Source of the DNA: Streptomyces cinnamoneus
Lineage (GTDB): Bacteria; Actinomycetota; Actinomycetes; Streptomycetales; Streptomycetaceae
NCBI RefSeq assembly: GCF_014650495.1
Contig: NZ_BMVB01000033.1
Span: 1 to 48,309, forward strand
Direction of reading: 5' to 3'
DNA length: 48,309 nucleotides
This document shows, one piece after another, positions 9,717 through 17,559 of this stretch (positions are counted from its first letter, which is position 1; each line of letters starts with the position of its first letter). The notes beneath the pieces were generated by a model that was not told the origin of the DNA, searched no databases, and saw only the letters and a program-made list of their open reading frames with translations. Position numbers and translations under genes: made by a program.

Positions 9717-9765
9717 ACTGTTGGATATCTGTCCAACAGTCTCTATTGTTTGGCGTGCGTCAAAC
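9717..9765. promoter_or_regulatory. ArsR operator region between arsR-like and MFS genes
   Basis: A perfect inverted repeat ACTGTTGGA (9717-9725), six bases, then TCCAACAGT (9732-9740). A second one, GTTTGGCG-TG-CGTCAAAC (9748-9765), has one mismatch. The spacing and AT-rich arms fit ArsR dimers, and TATTGT near 9744 may be the -10 of the MFS gene, so bound repressor would block it. Confidence 0.75.
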
Positions 9766-9792
9766 TTTAGTGGTCGTTCGGGGGAGGACCTT

Positions 9793-11049
9793 GTGCGTTT
9801 CCGATTGCTCTTGCTGGCCCTGGGGGCGTTCGCCGTGGGCACGGACTCGATGGTCATGGCCGGCATCCTCGGCCTCGTGGCCCGCGACCTGGACGTCTCC
9901 GTCCCGGCCGCGGGCCAGATGGTGACCGTCTTCGCCCTCGCGTACGCGCTCCTCGCGCCCGTCCTCGCCACGGTGACCGCCCGGTGGCCGCGGCGCCGGC
10001 TGCTGCTCACCGCACTCGCGTTCTTCACGGTCGCGAACGCGCTGAGCGCCGTCGCGCCGACGTACGGGCTGCTGCTGGCCACCCGGGTGCTCGCGGCGGC
10101 CGGCGCCGCGCTCTACACGCCGACCGCCAACGCGGTCGCCACCTCGCTCGTACCGCCGGAGCGGCGGGGCCGGGCGCTGGCCACCGTGATGGGCGGCATG
10201 ACCGTCGCGACGGCGCTGGGCGTGCCGCTCGGCACCTACATCGGACGGACCGACTGGCGGCTGACCATGTGGCTCGTCGTCGCCCTCGGCGTGCTCGCCT
10301 GCGCCGGGCAGGCCGTTTTCCTGCGCGAACTCCCCGCGCCCGCCGCCTCGCTGACGCTGCGTCGGCGTCTGGAACCGCTGCGGGACCGGCGGGTCGTGGG
10401 GGCCGCCGCGACCACGTTCGCCTTCTTCCTCGCCATCAACGCGGTGTACGTCTACCTCGCCACCGCGGTCGAGGGCGCGACGGGCGGCGACGCGGACCGG
10501 CTGAGCGCGGTGCTGCTGGTCACGGGCGTGGCGTCGGTGGCCGGCAGCTGGCTCGGGGGCCGGGCCGTCGACCGGCTGGGCGCGGGGTCCGTGCTCCTCG
10601 TCGCCGGCCTTGCGGCCGCGGCCGCCTTCGCCGCGCTGCCGTGGCTGGGGCGGACGATGCCGGGGGCGATGGCGTACGCCGTGGTGGGCCCGCTCGCGGG
10701 CTGGGCAATCGGCGTGGCCCTGCCGCACCGCCTGGCATCGATCGACCCGCCGAGCGCGCCGCTGCTGATCTCCCTCAACAGCAGTGCGCTGTACCTGGGG
10801 ATCGCGGCGGGCGGCGGCACGGGGAGCGCGGCGATCGCACTGCTGGGGGAGCGGTGGTTCCCGTTGGCGGGGACGGTGCTGGCGCTGGCGGCGACGGGGT
10901 TGGCGGTGGCCACGGCGGGGGGCGGACGGGGCAGGGCGTCGGTGCCGGTGTCCGTCTCGTCTGACGCCGGGGCGGGGGCGGCTGCCGCGGGGGCGGCTGC
11001 CGCCGGGCCGGGGGCGGTGGGCACCGCCGGGGTGCGCCGCGGGGGCTGA
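9793..11049 (+). CDS. MFS drug-efflux transporter
   Basis: A 418-residue, 12-helix major facilitator of the AraJ/Bcr-like sugar-or-drug efflux group. An early DSMVMAGILG segment and a loop-2/3 motif ending in ARWPRRR fit that group. It should expel a small molecule with proton antiport. The GTG at 9793 follows GGGGAGGACC and begins directly at the first membrane helix; a longer frame from 9721 would run through the operator. The C-terminal 30 residues are Ala/Gly-rich and disordered. The divergent ArsR repressor and operator indicate induction by the substrate, which cannot be named from sequence. Confidence 0.88.
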   Translation: MRFRLLLLALGAFAVGTDSMVMAGILGLVARDLDVSVPAAGQMVTVFALAYALLAPVLATVTARWPRRRLLLTALAFFTVANALSAVAPTYGLLLATRVLAAAGAALYTPTANAVATSLVPPERRGRALATVMGGMTVATALGVPLGTYIGRTDWRLTMWLVVALGVLACAGQAVFLRELPAPAASLTLRRRLEPLRDRRVVGAAATTFAFFLAINAVYVYLATAVEGATGGDADRLSAVLLVTGVASVAGSWLGGRAVDRLGAGSVLLVAGLAAAAAFAALPWLGRTMPGAMAYAVVGPLAGWAIGVALPHRLASIDPPSAPLLISLNSSALYLGIAAGGGTGSAAIALLGERWFPLAGTVLALAATGLAVATAGGGRGRASVPVSVSSDAGAGAAAAGAAAAGPGAVGTAGVRRGG

Positions 11050-11076
11050 GCGCCGTTGCGGCGGGCTTTCTTTCCC

Positions 11077-11122
11077 CAGCCCCGCCCCTTCCCGAAACCG
11101 TGGGCAAGCCCCCGGCCCCCGG
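11077..11122. repeat. Partial relative of the dispersed intergenic repeat
   Basis: The segment shares ccccgccccttcccgaaacc with the reverse complement of 34830-34880 and then has a ccccggcccccggg block, but it lacks the atcgccggacgggctg end. It lies in the GC-rich 264-base gap between the convergent MFS and cutC genes, which holds several weak overlapping stems and no gene. Confidence 0.4.
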
Positions 11123-11313
11123 GCACGTTCCGGCGGTGGCCGGGGCCCGGGCGCCTGTGACGGCGGGTGGGGGAGGGGCAGCCAGGGGGCGGCCCCGGGC
11201 GAGGGGGTAGCGGGGGCCCGAGTGCCTGGGGCGGTGGGCGGGGGACGGGGTCGCCGGAGGTGGCCCCGGGTGTCTGCGGTGTTGCGCCCCCGGCCGTCGT
11301 CGGGGGCGGGGGC

Positions 11314-12012
11314 TCAGCCGTCCAGGGTTGTGCGCCAGGTGCGGACCGCGGACGGGGAGACCGGGGAGTCCCAGCCCGCGGGGCGCGACGCCGTTCCGAT
11401 GTGGAACGCGGTGACGCCTGCCTCGCGCAGCACCGGCACGTGCTTCAGCTGGAGGCCGCCGCCCGCCATGATGCGCGGCTCGTAGCCCGGTTCGTCGCCG
11501 CGGGCCGCCTCCGCGAGGAGCGTGGCGAGGCCGTCGTCGACGCCCGAGGCGGAGCCGGCGGTGAGGTAGGTGTCCAGGCCCGGCTGGTCGGCGAGCTGCT
11601 TGCGCACGGCGTTGCGGTCGGCCGCACGGTCGATGGCGCGGTGGAACGTCCAGCGGGCCCGCGGCCCGATGGCCTCGGCCAGGTCGGAGACGGCCGCCAG
11701 GTCGGCGCGGCCGTCGTCGGTGAGGAAGCCGAGGACGAACTCCTCCGCGCCCTCCGCGCGCAGCGCCCGCGCCTCCTCGCACAGAGCGGCCAGGGCGGCC
11801 GCGCCGCCCGCGGCGAAGCCGTCGGTGGCGCGCAGCATCACCCGGACGGGGATGTCGACGGCGGCGCGCACCGCCGCGAAGGTCTCGCGGGCCGGGGTGA
11901 GCCCGTCCGCGGCCATGTCGCTGACCAGTTCGAGCCGGTCCGCACCTCCGGACTGTGCCGCCACCGCGTCCTCGGGGCCGAGCGCGATCACCTCAAGAAT
12001 TGGTCTAGACAT
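11314..12012 (-). CDS. cutC: CutC-family copper homeostasis / TIM-barrel protein
   Basis: A 232-residue CutC homologue. It opens with LEVIALGPEDAVAAQSGGADRLEL and carries the family blocks VRVMLRATDG, WTFHRAIDRA and RIMAGGGL on a TIM barrel. CutC was linked to copper tolerance in E. coli, but its enzymatic role is unresolved, so the copper label is by family only. The ATG at 12012 has GGGAGG about eight bases upstream; a start six codons earlier lacks this support. It appears to be monocistronic and is convergent with the MFS gene. Confidence 0.9.
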   Translation of the reverse strand: MSRPILEVIALGPEDAVAAQSGGADRLELVSDMAADGLTPARETFAAVRAAVDIPVRVMLRATDGFAAGGAAALAALCEEARALRAEGAEEFVLGFLTDDGRADLAAVSDLAEAIGPRARWTFHRAIDRAADRNAVRKQLADQPGLDTYLTAGSASGVDDGLATLLAEAARGDEPGYEPRIMAGGGLQLKHVPVLREAGVTAFHIGTASRPAGWDSPVSPSAVRTWRTTLDG

Positions 12013-12101
12013 GTAACAAGCCTCCCACACCCGTGGACCGGGCAGGAAGCCGAACCCCGGGATTCCCCCGATGGGGGCGGTGCCGGTGCGGGTGCCCGGC
12101 G

Positions 12102-12153
12102 CCCGGCATGCGCGCCGTCAGGGGCATCGACGGGAAGTGGCGCGCATGCCGGG
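12102..12153 (-). terminator. Terminator of the tendamistat-like gene
   Basis: A perfect 15-bp stem (CCCGGCATGCGCGCC at 12102-12116 and its complement at 12139-12153) with a 22-base loop. It begins 16 bases beyond the stop of the minus-strand gene. Confidence 0.8.
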
Positions 12154-12169
12154 GGTTTGTGCGGTGTCG

Positions 12170-12493
12170 TCAGCAGGAAATCAGGCTCTTGGCCGTCCAG
12201 CCGAAGCCGAAGGACCAGTAGGACTCCACCACGCTCTGCTGCGGTGCCACCGTGTGGCACGTCCGGCCGGGGCCGTTGGGGTAAACAATTCTGACGTTGA
12301 CCGGCTGCGTGCAGCCGTTGGTCACCGTGGCCTTCACCATGCCGCCGAACATCGTGTACGGGGCGTCGAGCGTGACGCAGCCCGGCGCGTCCGCCGTCGC
12401 CGGCGAGGTCGCCGCCTGGGCCGTGCCCGAGACGGCGCCGATGAGGGCGACCCCGCCGAGCGTCACGGCGGCCGCCTTTACCAGCTTGTTCAT
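12170..12493 (-). CDS. Secreted tendamistat-fold (alpha-amylase-inhibitor-like) protein
   Basis: A 107-residue preprotein with a Sec signal: MNKLVK, a hydrophobic core (about 7-22) and AQA at 25-27 as the likely cleavage site. The mature part has four cysteines at 39, 61, 79 and 107. Spacings from the second to third (17 residues) and third to fourth (27) cysteines equal those of tendamistat (Cys27-45-73), and the APGCVTL and VRIVYPN...CHTVAP blocks align with it. The first disulfide loop is six residues longer and lacks the Trp-Arg-Tyr triad that blocks alpha-amylase. The fold is thus well supported but amylase inhibition is not. GGAGG precedes the ATG at 12493. It is likely an exported protein-binding molecule. 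Confidence 0.82.
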   Translation of the reverse strand: MNKLVKAAAVTLGGVALIGAVSGTAQAATSPATADAPGCVTLDAPYTMFGGMVKATVTNGCTQPVNVRIVYPNGPGRTCHTVAPQQSVVESYWSFGFGWTAKSLISC

Positions 12494-12517
12494 GTTACCT
12501 CCAATTGAAATATGCAA

Positions 12518-12549
12518 TTCCGGTAATGCGCGTGCATTTTTCTCCGGAA
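12518..12549 (-). other. Nested hairpin in the leader of the secreted-protein gene
   Basis: TTCCGG (12518-12523) pairs with CCGGAA (12544-12549), and inside them AATGC (12525-12529) pairs with GCATT (12534-12538) around a four-base loop. It lies 25-56 bases upstream of the minus-strand start, in a locally AT-rich stretch. It could be a leader structure or an operator. Confidence 0.4.
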
Positions 12550-12695
12550 AGCTATTCGCGGGAGGGCGGGCGGGAAAGGGTGAATCGAATAATTCCATCC
12601 GGGTGTCGCGCGTGCCGGTTGATGATTCCGGCCAATGGGCATGCCATTTCCGGACGGTTTCGGCCCGGCCGTCACCGTGCCCCACACTGGTGCCC

Positions 12696-13373
12696 ATGGC
12701 AGACACCCCCGAGGGCCCGTCCGGCCCCCCGCACGCCCGGCACGAGAGCCTGCGGGCCCGCTGGCGGCAGACCGTCGAGCAGGTCCGTGCCGCCGCCGAG
12801 CCCGACCCGGGTCCGTACGCCGAGGACCTCCTCGGCCGGTGGTCCGAGCCGCAGCGGCGGTACCACACCGCCGATCACCTCGACGCCGTCCTCGGGCACC
12901 TCGACGCCCTGGCCGCGCACGCCGACGACATCGAGTCCGTCCGCCTGGCCGCCTGGTTCCACGACGCCGTCTACCGGCCCGACCGCTCCGAGAACGAGGA
13001 GCGTTCCGCCCACCTCGCCGAGCGGGCCCTGGCCGAGCTGGGCGTCGACCCCGGACGCACCGCCGAGGTCGCCCGGCTCGTCCGGCTGACCGTCGGCCAC
13101 GACCCCGCGCCCGGCGACCACAACGGCGAGACGCTGTGCGACGCCGACCTCGCCGTGCTCGGCGGGACGCCGCAGCAGTACGCGGCCTACGCGGCGGCGG
13201 TCCGCGAGGAGTACGGCTTCGTGCCCGACGACGCGTTCCGGGCCGGCCGCGCCGACGTGCTCCGCCGGCTGCTGGCCCTGCCGCGCCTGTTCCGCACGCC
13301 ACTCGGGCACGACCGGTGGGAGCTGCTCGCGCGCCGTAACCTCACCACCGAACTGGAACTGCTCACCGCCTGA
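12696..13373 (+). CDS. HD-superfamily metal-dependent phosphohydrolase
   Basis: A 225-residue helical protein of the predicted metal-dependent HD group (COG4339-like). Metal ligands are visible as H57 and H61 in RRYHTADHL, the HD pair at 89-90 in AWFHDAVY, and the later aspartates of CDADL (149-151). The substrate is not known; family members are thought to cleave phosphate esters. The ATG at 12696 lies seven bases after CACACT and has no Shine-Dalgarno sequence, which suggests a leaderless transcript. An upstream open frame begins at 12297 but reads antisense through the secreted-protein gene and is not credible. The stop lies four bases before the stop of the convergent DUF4031 gene. Confidence 0.85.
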   Translation: MADTPEGPSGPPHARHESLRARWRQTVEQVRAAAEPDPGPYAEDLLGRWSEPQRRYHTADHLDAVLGHLDALAAHADDIESVRLAAWFHDAVYRPDRSENEERSAHLAERALAELGVDPGRTAEVARLVRLTVGHDPAPGDHNGETLCDADLAVLGGTPQQYAAYAAAVREEYGFVPDDAFRAGRADVLRRLLALPRLFRTPLGHDRWELLARRNLTTELELLTA

Positions 13374-13377
13374 GAGG

Positions 13378-13665
13378 TCAGGCCCCGCCCGTCCCCCGGG
13401 GCACGCCGCGGGTGCGCTTGGGGCGTCGCAGGCCCGCCTCCCTCAGCAGGCGCACCAGGACCTTGCTGCCCACCTCGGTGGCGCCCAGCCGCACCGCCTC
13501 CGCGTACGAGGCCGCCGGCACGTCGTAGTGGTCGCCGTCGAACGCCCGGGGCGGGGCGCCCAGGCGGGCCGCGAAGGTGTGGAGTTCGTCGAAGGACTCG
13601 TCGCTGATCAGGTGCGACCACATGCGGCCGTGACCCGGCCAGTTCGGCGGGTCGATGTAGATCAC
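13378..13665 (-). CDS. DUF4031 domain protein
   Basis: A 95-residue protein with the DUF4031 core: MIYIDPPNWPGHGRMWSHL at the start, then FDGDHYDVP and a basic tail KRTRG. The His/Asp-rich core looks like a metal or ligand site, but no activity is established for the family. The GTG start (13665) overlaps the TGA of the upstream gene by four bases (GTGA), so the two are translationally coupled and probably function together. Confidence 0.85.
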   Translation of the reverse strand: MIYIDPPNWPGHGRMWSHLISDESFDELHTFAARLGAPPRAFDGDHYDVPAASYAEAVRLGATEVGSKVLVRLLREAGLRRPKRTRGVPRGTGGA

Positions 13666-14024
13666 CGGCGCAGGGCCGTGGCCAGCGAGCCCACCCGCGC
13701 CACCAGCACCGCCTGCTTGGTGCAGGCCCAGTGCGGGTCGGGGCCCAGCTCCGGCTCGACCTCCAGCGCGTGCGGGTCGCCCGAGTCGGTGCAGACCGGG
13801 CACAGCGGCCAGCGGCCGTGCCGCTCCAGCAGCGCGTCCTGGACGTCCTGGGCCACCAGGCCGGGCAGGAACGCGACGCCCTCCGGCCACTGCTCCACCC
13901 ACCACCTGCGGTGGGCCACCGCGTCCTCCACGAGCGAGACCACGTCGGCCTCCGCCGCATCGCCGGCCACGAGGTCGGCGAGGACCAGCGCCCGCGCCGT
14001 GTGCAGTGCCTGTTCGAGCTCCAT
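13662..14024 (-). CDS. Unknown protein with a Cys-Pro-Val-Cys motif, coupled to DUF4031
   Basis: A 120-residue product that I cannot assign. The N-terminal half is helical and acidic. Residues about 75-100 hold CPVCTDSGD followed by a third Cys in HWACTK, which suggests a small zinc site. The ATG at 14024 lies seven bases after GACAAT, again like a leaderless start; ATG 14033 would lie too close to that hexamer. The gene overlaps DUF4031 by four bases and diverges from the RpiR regulator, sharing a gap of only 63 bases with it. Confidence 0.7.
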   Translation of the reverse strand: MELEQALHTARALVLADLVAGDAAEADVVSLVEDAVAHRRWWVEQWPEGVAFLPGLVAQDVQDALLERHGRWPLCPVCTDSGDPHALEVEPELGPDPHWACTKQAVLVARVGSLATALRR

Positions 14025-14068
14025 GTGACCCATTGTCGGCTCGCCGGAGGGTTGACGGCACACCGGGC

Positions 14069-14083
14069 CGAAAATACCTTTCG
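14069..14083. promoter_or_regulatory. Candidate RpiR/MurR operator
   Basis: An inverted repeat CGAAA-N5-TTTCG. It contains TACCTT (14075-14080), a -10-like hexamer seven bases before the GTG at 14088. A dimeric regulator bound here would block its own promoter and could also affect the divergent gene at 14024. Confidence 0.55.
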
Positions 14084-14087
14084 AGCT

Positions 14088-15026
14088 GTGAGCAGCAAGG
14101 TGAAAGAAACTGCCGGCACCTCCGCACCGACGCCCCCTGCCACCCCGACGCCCCCGGCCGCCCTCGCCGCCAAGGTCCGTACGCTCGCCCCCTCGATGAC
14201 CCGCTCCATGCAGCGCGTCGCGGAGGCCGTGGCGAACGATCCGGCCGGGTCCGCCGCGCTCACCGTCACCGGGCTCGCGGAGCGCACCGGCACCAGCGAG
14301 GCCACCGTCGTGCGCACCGCCCGCATCCTCGGCTACCCCGGCTACCGGGACCTGCGGCTCGCGCTCGCCGCGCTCGCCGCCGAGCAGGCGGCCGGCCGGG
14401 CGCCCTCGGTCACCGCCGACATCGCCGTCGACGACCCGCTGGCCAGCGTCGTCGCCAAGCTCGCGCAGGAGGAGGCGCAGTGCCTGGCGGACACCGCCGC
14501 CGGGCTGGACACCACCGCCCTGGAGGCCGCCGTCGCCGCCCTGGCCGGGGCCCGGCGCATCGACGTCTACGGCATCGGCGCCTCCAACCTCGTCGGGCAG
14601 GACCTCGTCCAGAAGCTGCTGCGCATCGGCCTGATCGCCCACGCGCCCGCCGACCCCCATCTGGCCGTCACCAACGCCGTCCAGCTGCGCTCCGGCGACG
14701 TGGCGATCGCCATCACCCATTCCGGGCGCACCACCGACGTCATCGAGCCGCTGCGGGTCGCCTTCGAGCGCGGCGCGACGACGGTGGCGATCACCGGCCG
14801 GCCGGGCGGCGAGATCGCGCAGTACGCCGACCACATCCTCACCACGTCCTCCGCACGGGAGAGTGAGCTGCGGCCCGCGGCCATGTCGAGCCGCACCAGC
14901 CAGCTTCTCGTGGTGGACTGCCTGTTCATCGGCGTCGCCCAGCGCACGTACGACGACGCGGCGCCCGCGCTGTCCGCGTCGTACGAGGCGCTGGCGCACC
15001 GGCACGACCCGCGCGACCGGCGCTGA
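14088..15026 (+). CDS. RpiR/MurR-family regulator with SIS domain
   Basis: A 312-residue protein with a Pro/Ala-rich N-tail (1-25), an RpiR winged helix (about 28-95, with LTVTGLAERTGTSEATVVRTARILGYPGY) and a SIS sugar-phosphate-binding domain (about 150-285, with VYGIGASNLVGQD and ITHSGRTTDVI). MurR of E. coli senses MurNAc-6-phosphate and controls murQP; the same ligand is the natural guess here because murQ and a PTS EIIBC follow. The GTG at 14088 lies seven bases after TACCTT and lacks a Shine-Dalgarno sequence. A palindrome overlies that hexamer, consistent with autoregulation. Confidence 0.9.
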   Translation: MSSKVKETAGTSAPTPPATPTPPAALAAKVRTLAPSMTRSMQRVAEAVANDPAGSAALTVTGLAERTGTSEATVVRTARILGYPGYRDLRLALAALAAEQAAGRAPSVTADIAVDDPLASVVAKLAQEEAQCLADTAAGLDTTALEAAVAALAGARRIDVYGIGASNLVGQDLVQKLLRIGLIAHAPADPHLAVTNAVQLRSGDVAIAITHSGRTTDVIEPLRVAFERGATTVAITGRPGGEIAQYADHILTTSSARESELRPAAMSSRTSQLLVVDCLFIGVAQRTYDDAAPALSASYEALAHRHDPRDRR

Positions 15027-15106
15027 CGTTCCCGTACGCCCCCGTACGCCCGCGTCGCGTCCGCCTGTGTTCCGTCCGTGTTCCGTCCGCCCGCACGGAG
15101 ATCATC

Positions 15107-16048
15107 ATGACCTCGACCGCCGCCTTCGCCGCCCTCCGCGCCCAGCTCGCCACGCTCACCACCGAGGCGTTCCGGCCGGACCTCGCCGACATCGACCAGC
15201 TGTCCACCCACGACATCGCCACGATCATGAACGCCGAGGACGCGACGGTGGCCGGTGCCGTCGCCGAGCGGCTGCCCGAGATCGCCGCCGCCATCGACGC
15301 CACCGCCGCCCGGATGGCCCGCGGTGGCCGGCTCGTCTACGCCGGCGCCGGTACGGCCGGGCGGCTCGGGGTGCTGGACGCCAGTGAGTGCCCGCCCACC
15401 TTCAACACCGACCCCGCGCAGGTCGTCGGCCTGATAGCGGGCGGGCCCGGCGCCCTGGTCGCGGCCGTCGAGGGCGCCGAGGACAGCGCCGGGCTGGCCG
15501 CCGCCGACCTGGACGCGCTGAAGGTGGGGGCCGACGACACCGTCGTCGGCGTCTCCGCCTCCGGCCGCACCCCGTACGCCATCGGCGCGGTCCGGCACGC
15601 GCGCGCCGCCGGGGCGCTCACCATCGGCCTGGCCTGCAACGCCGGCTCCGAGCTGGGCGCGGCCGCCGAGCACGCGGTCGAGGTCGTCGTCGGGCCCGAA
15701 CTGCTCACCGGCTCGACGCGGTTGAAGGCCGGCACGGCACAGAAGCTCGTCCTCAACATGCTCTCGACCATCACGATGATCCGCCTCGGCAAGACCTACG
15801 GAAACCTGATGGTCGACGTCCGCGCCTCGAACGAGAAGCTGCGGGCCCGCTCGCGGCGCATCGTCGCCCTCGCGACGGGCGCGGCGGACGGCGAGATCGA
15901 GGACGCGCTGGCCGCGACCGACGGCGAGGTCAAGAACGCCATCCTCGTCCTCCTCGGCGACGTCGACGGGCCCACCGCGGCCCGGCTGCTCGACGCGTCG
16001 CACGGGCACCTGCGCGCCGCCCTGCGCGCGGCGGCCACCCCACCCTGA
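15107..16048 (+). CDS. murQ: N-acetylmuramic acid 6-phosphate etherase
   Basis: A 313-residue SIS-domain lyase. It cleaves the D-lactyl ether of MurNAc-6-phosphate to GlcNAc-6-phosphate and D-lactate, a step of peptidoglycan recycling. The signature GAGTAGRLGVLDASECPPTF spans about residues 79-98; E94 and E125 match the catalytic Glu83 and Glu114 of the E. coli enzyme. A CGGAG ribosome-binding site precedes the ATG at 15107. The 80-base gap from the regulator contains a tandem 11-mer (tgttccgtccg twice, near 15068-15089). The gene is followed after 32 bases by the PTS gene, so the three probably form one unit. Confidence 0.95.
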   Translation: MTSTAAFAALRAQLATLTTEAFRPDLADIDQLSTHDIATIMNAEDATVAGAVAERLPEIAAAIDATAARMARGGRLVYAGAGTAGRLGVLDASECPPTFNTDPAQVVGLIAGGPGALVAAVEGAEDSAGLAAADLDALKVGADDTVVGVSASGRTPYAIGAVRHARAAGALTIGLACNAGSELGAAAEHAVEVVVGPELLTGSTRLKAGTAQKLVLNMLSTITMIRLGKTYGNLMVDVRASNEKLRARSRRIVALATGAADGEIEDALAATDGEVKNAILVLLGDVDGPTAARLLDASHGHLRAALRAAATPP

Positions 16049-16080
16049 CGTGGTGTCATCCCCGAACCGAGCAAGGCCAC

Positions 16081-17559
16081 ATGTCATCGGACGACAGCAA
16101 GCACAGCGCCACCGCCGCCGCACTCCTGCCCCTCCTCGGCGGCGCCACCAACCTCCTGTCCGCCACCCACTGCATGACCCGGCTGCGCGTCGAGGTCCGC
16201 GACCGCTCGCTCGTCGACGGCGACGGGCTGCGGACGCTGCCGGGCGTGCTCGGCGTGGTGGAGGACGCGGCGTCCTCCCCGGCGCAGTACCAGATCGTGC
16301 TGGGGCCGGGCGCCGTCGCGCGCGTGGCCGCGGAGCTGGAGGGGACGGCGACGGCGGTCACCGCCGAGTCCCTCGCCGAGCGGGGGGCGGCCCTGCGGGC
16401 CGGACGGAAGGCGCGCAACGCCACCCCGTTCAAGCTCCTCCTGCGCCGCATCGCGCAGGTCTTCGTGCCGCTGATCCCCGCCCTGATCGGCTGCGGCATC
16501 ATCGCCGGCCTCGCGGGGTTCCTCGCCAACCTGCACTGGCTGCCCTCGCTCGTGCCGGCGCTCACCGCCGTCGCCGCGGGCTTCATGTCGCTCATCGCCG
16601 TGTTCGTCGGCCACCAGACGGCGAAGGAGTTCGGGGGGACGCCCGTGCTGGGCGGCGCGGTCGCGGCCGTCGTCGTGTATCCGGGCGTCGCCCACGTCGA
16701 CGCGTTCGGCCAGCACCTCGCGCCCGGCCAGGGCGGGGTCCTCGGGGCGCTGGCGGCGGCGCTGCTCGCGGTCCAGGTCGAGAAGGGGTGCCGGCGGGTG
16801 GTGCCGGAGGCCGTCGACGTGCTCGTCACCCCGTTCCTGACGGTGCTGCTGCCGGGGCTGGCCACGCTGTACGGGCTGATGTTCCTGGCGGGCGGGGCGT
16901 CGGCCGCGATCGGGCACGTCGCGGACCGGCTGCTGGGCAGCGGTGGCGCGGCGGCGGGCTTCGTACTGGGCGGCCTGTTCCTGCCCCTGGTGATGGTGGG
17001 GCTGCACCAGGCGCTGATCCCCCTGCACACCACGCTGATCGCCGAGCAGGGCTACACGGTCCTGCTGCCGCTCCTCGCCATGGCGGGCGCGGGACAGGTC
17101 GGGGCGGCGCTGGCCGTCTACGTCCGGCTCGCGCGCAACACCTCCGTCCGCAGGACCATCCGGTCGGCGCTGCCCGCCGGGCTGCTGGGCATCGGCGAGC
17201 CGCTGATCTACGGGGTCTCGCTGCCGCTGGGACGGCCGTTCGTCACGGCGTGCGTGGGCGGCGCGTTCGGCGGCGCGGTCGTCGGCCTGTTCAACCAGCT
17301 GGGCGACAAGGTCGGTTCCACCGCCATCGGCCCGTCGGGCTGGGCCCTCTTCCCCCTGCTCAAGGGCAACCACGGGCTCGGGCGGACCGTGGCGATCTAC
17401 GGCGTCGGGCTGCTGGTGGGGTACGGGACCGGCTTCCTGGCCACGTACTTCTTCGGGCTGCGCGAGGAGAGGACGCCGGACCGCCCCGGGACGGACGGGC
17501 GCCGCCCGGCACCCCGCCGTCTCACACCACGTCGTCCGCCAGCTCCGCCACGCCCGTGA
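16081..17559 (+). CDS. murP: PTS EIIBC permease, probable MurNAc transporter
   Basis: A 492-residue fusion: EIIB (about 14-90) with phosphorylated C31 in THCMTRLRV, then EIIC with about ten helices (115-465) and the substrate-site motif GEPLIYG (372-378). It belongs to the glucose-superfamily EIIBC group that includes MurP; linkage to murQ and an RpiR regulator supports MurNAc as substrate. No EIIA domain is fused, so it must borrow a shared one, as E. coli MurP does with Crr. The last 30 residues are Pro/Arg-rich, and the final 38 bases overlap the 3' end of the convergent gene. Confidence 0.85.
   Translation: MSSDDSKHSATAAALLPLLGGATNLLSATHCMTRLRVEVRDRSLVDGDGLRTLPGVLGVVEDAASSPAQYQIVLGPGAVARVAAELEGTATAVTAESLAERGAALRAGRKARNATPFKLLLRRIAQVFVPLIPALIGCGIIAGLAGFLANLHWLPSLVPALTAVAAGFMSLIAVFVGHQTAKEFGGTPVLGGAVAAVVVYPGVAHVDAFGQHLAPGQGGVLGALAAALLAVQVEKGCRRVVPEAVDVLVTPFLTVLLPGLATLYGLMFLAGGASAAIGHVADRLLGSGGAAAGFVLGGLFLPLVMVGLHQALIPLHTTLIAEQGYTVLLPLLAMAGAGQVGAALAVYVRLARNTSVRRTIRSALPAGLLGIGEPLIYGVSLPLGRPFVTACVGGAFGGAVVGLFNQLGDKVGSTAIGPSGWALFPLLKGNHGLGRTVAIYGVGLLVGYGTGFLATYFFGLREERTPDRPGTDGRRPAPRRLTPRRPPAPPRP

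Noticed and set aside
13731..14087. N-terminal extension of the RpiR regulator
   Set aside because: It is antisense to the CPVC gene, and the GTG at 14088 has a promoter-like hexamer at the right distance.
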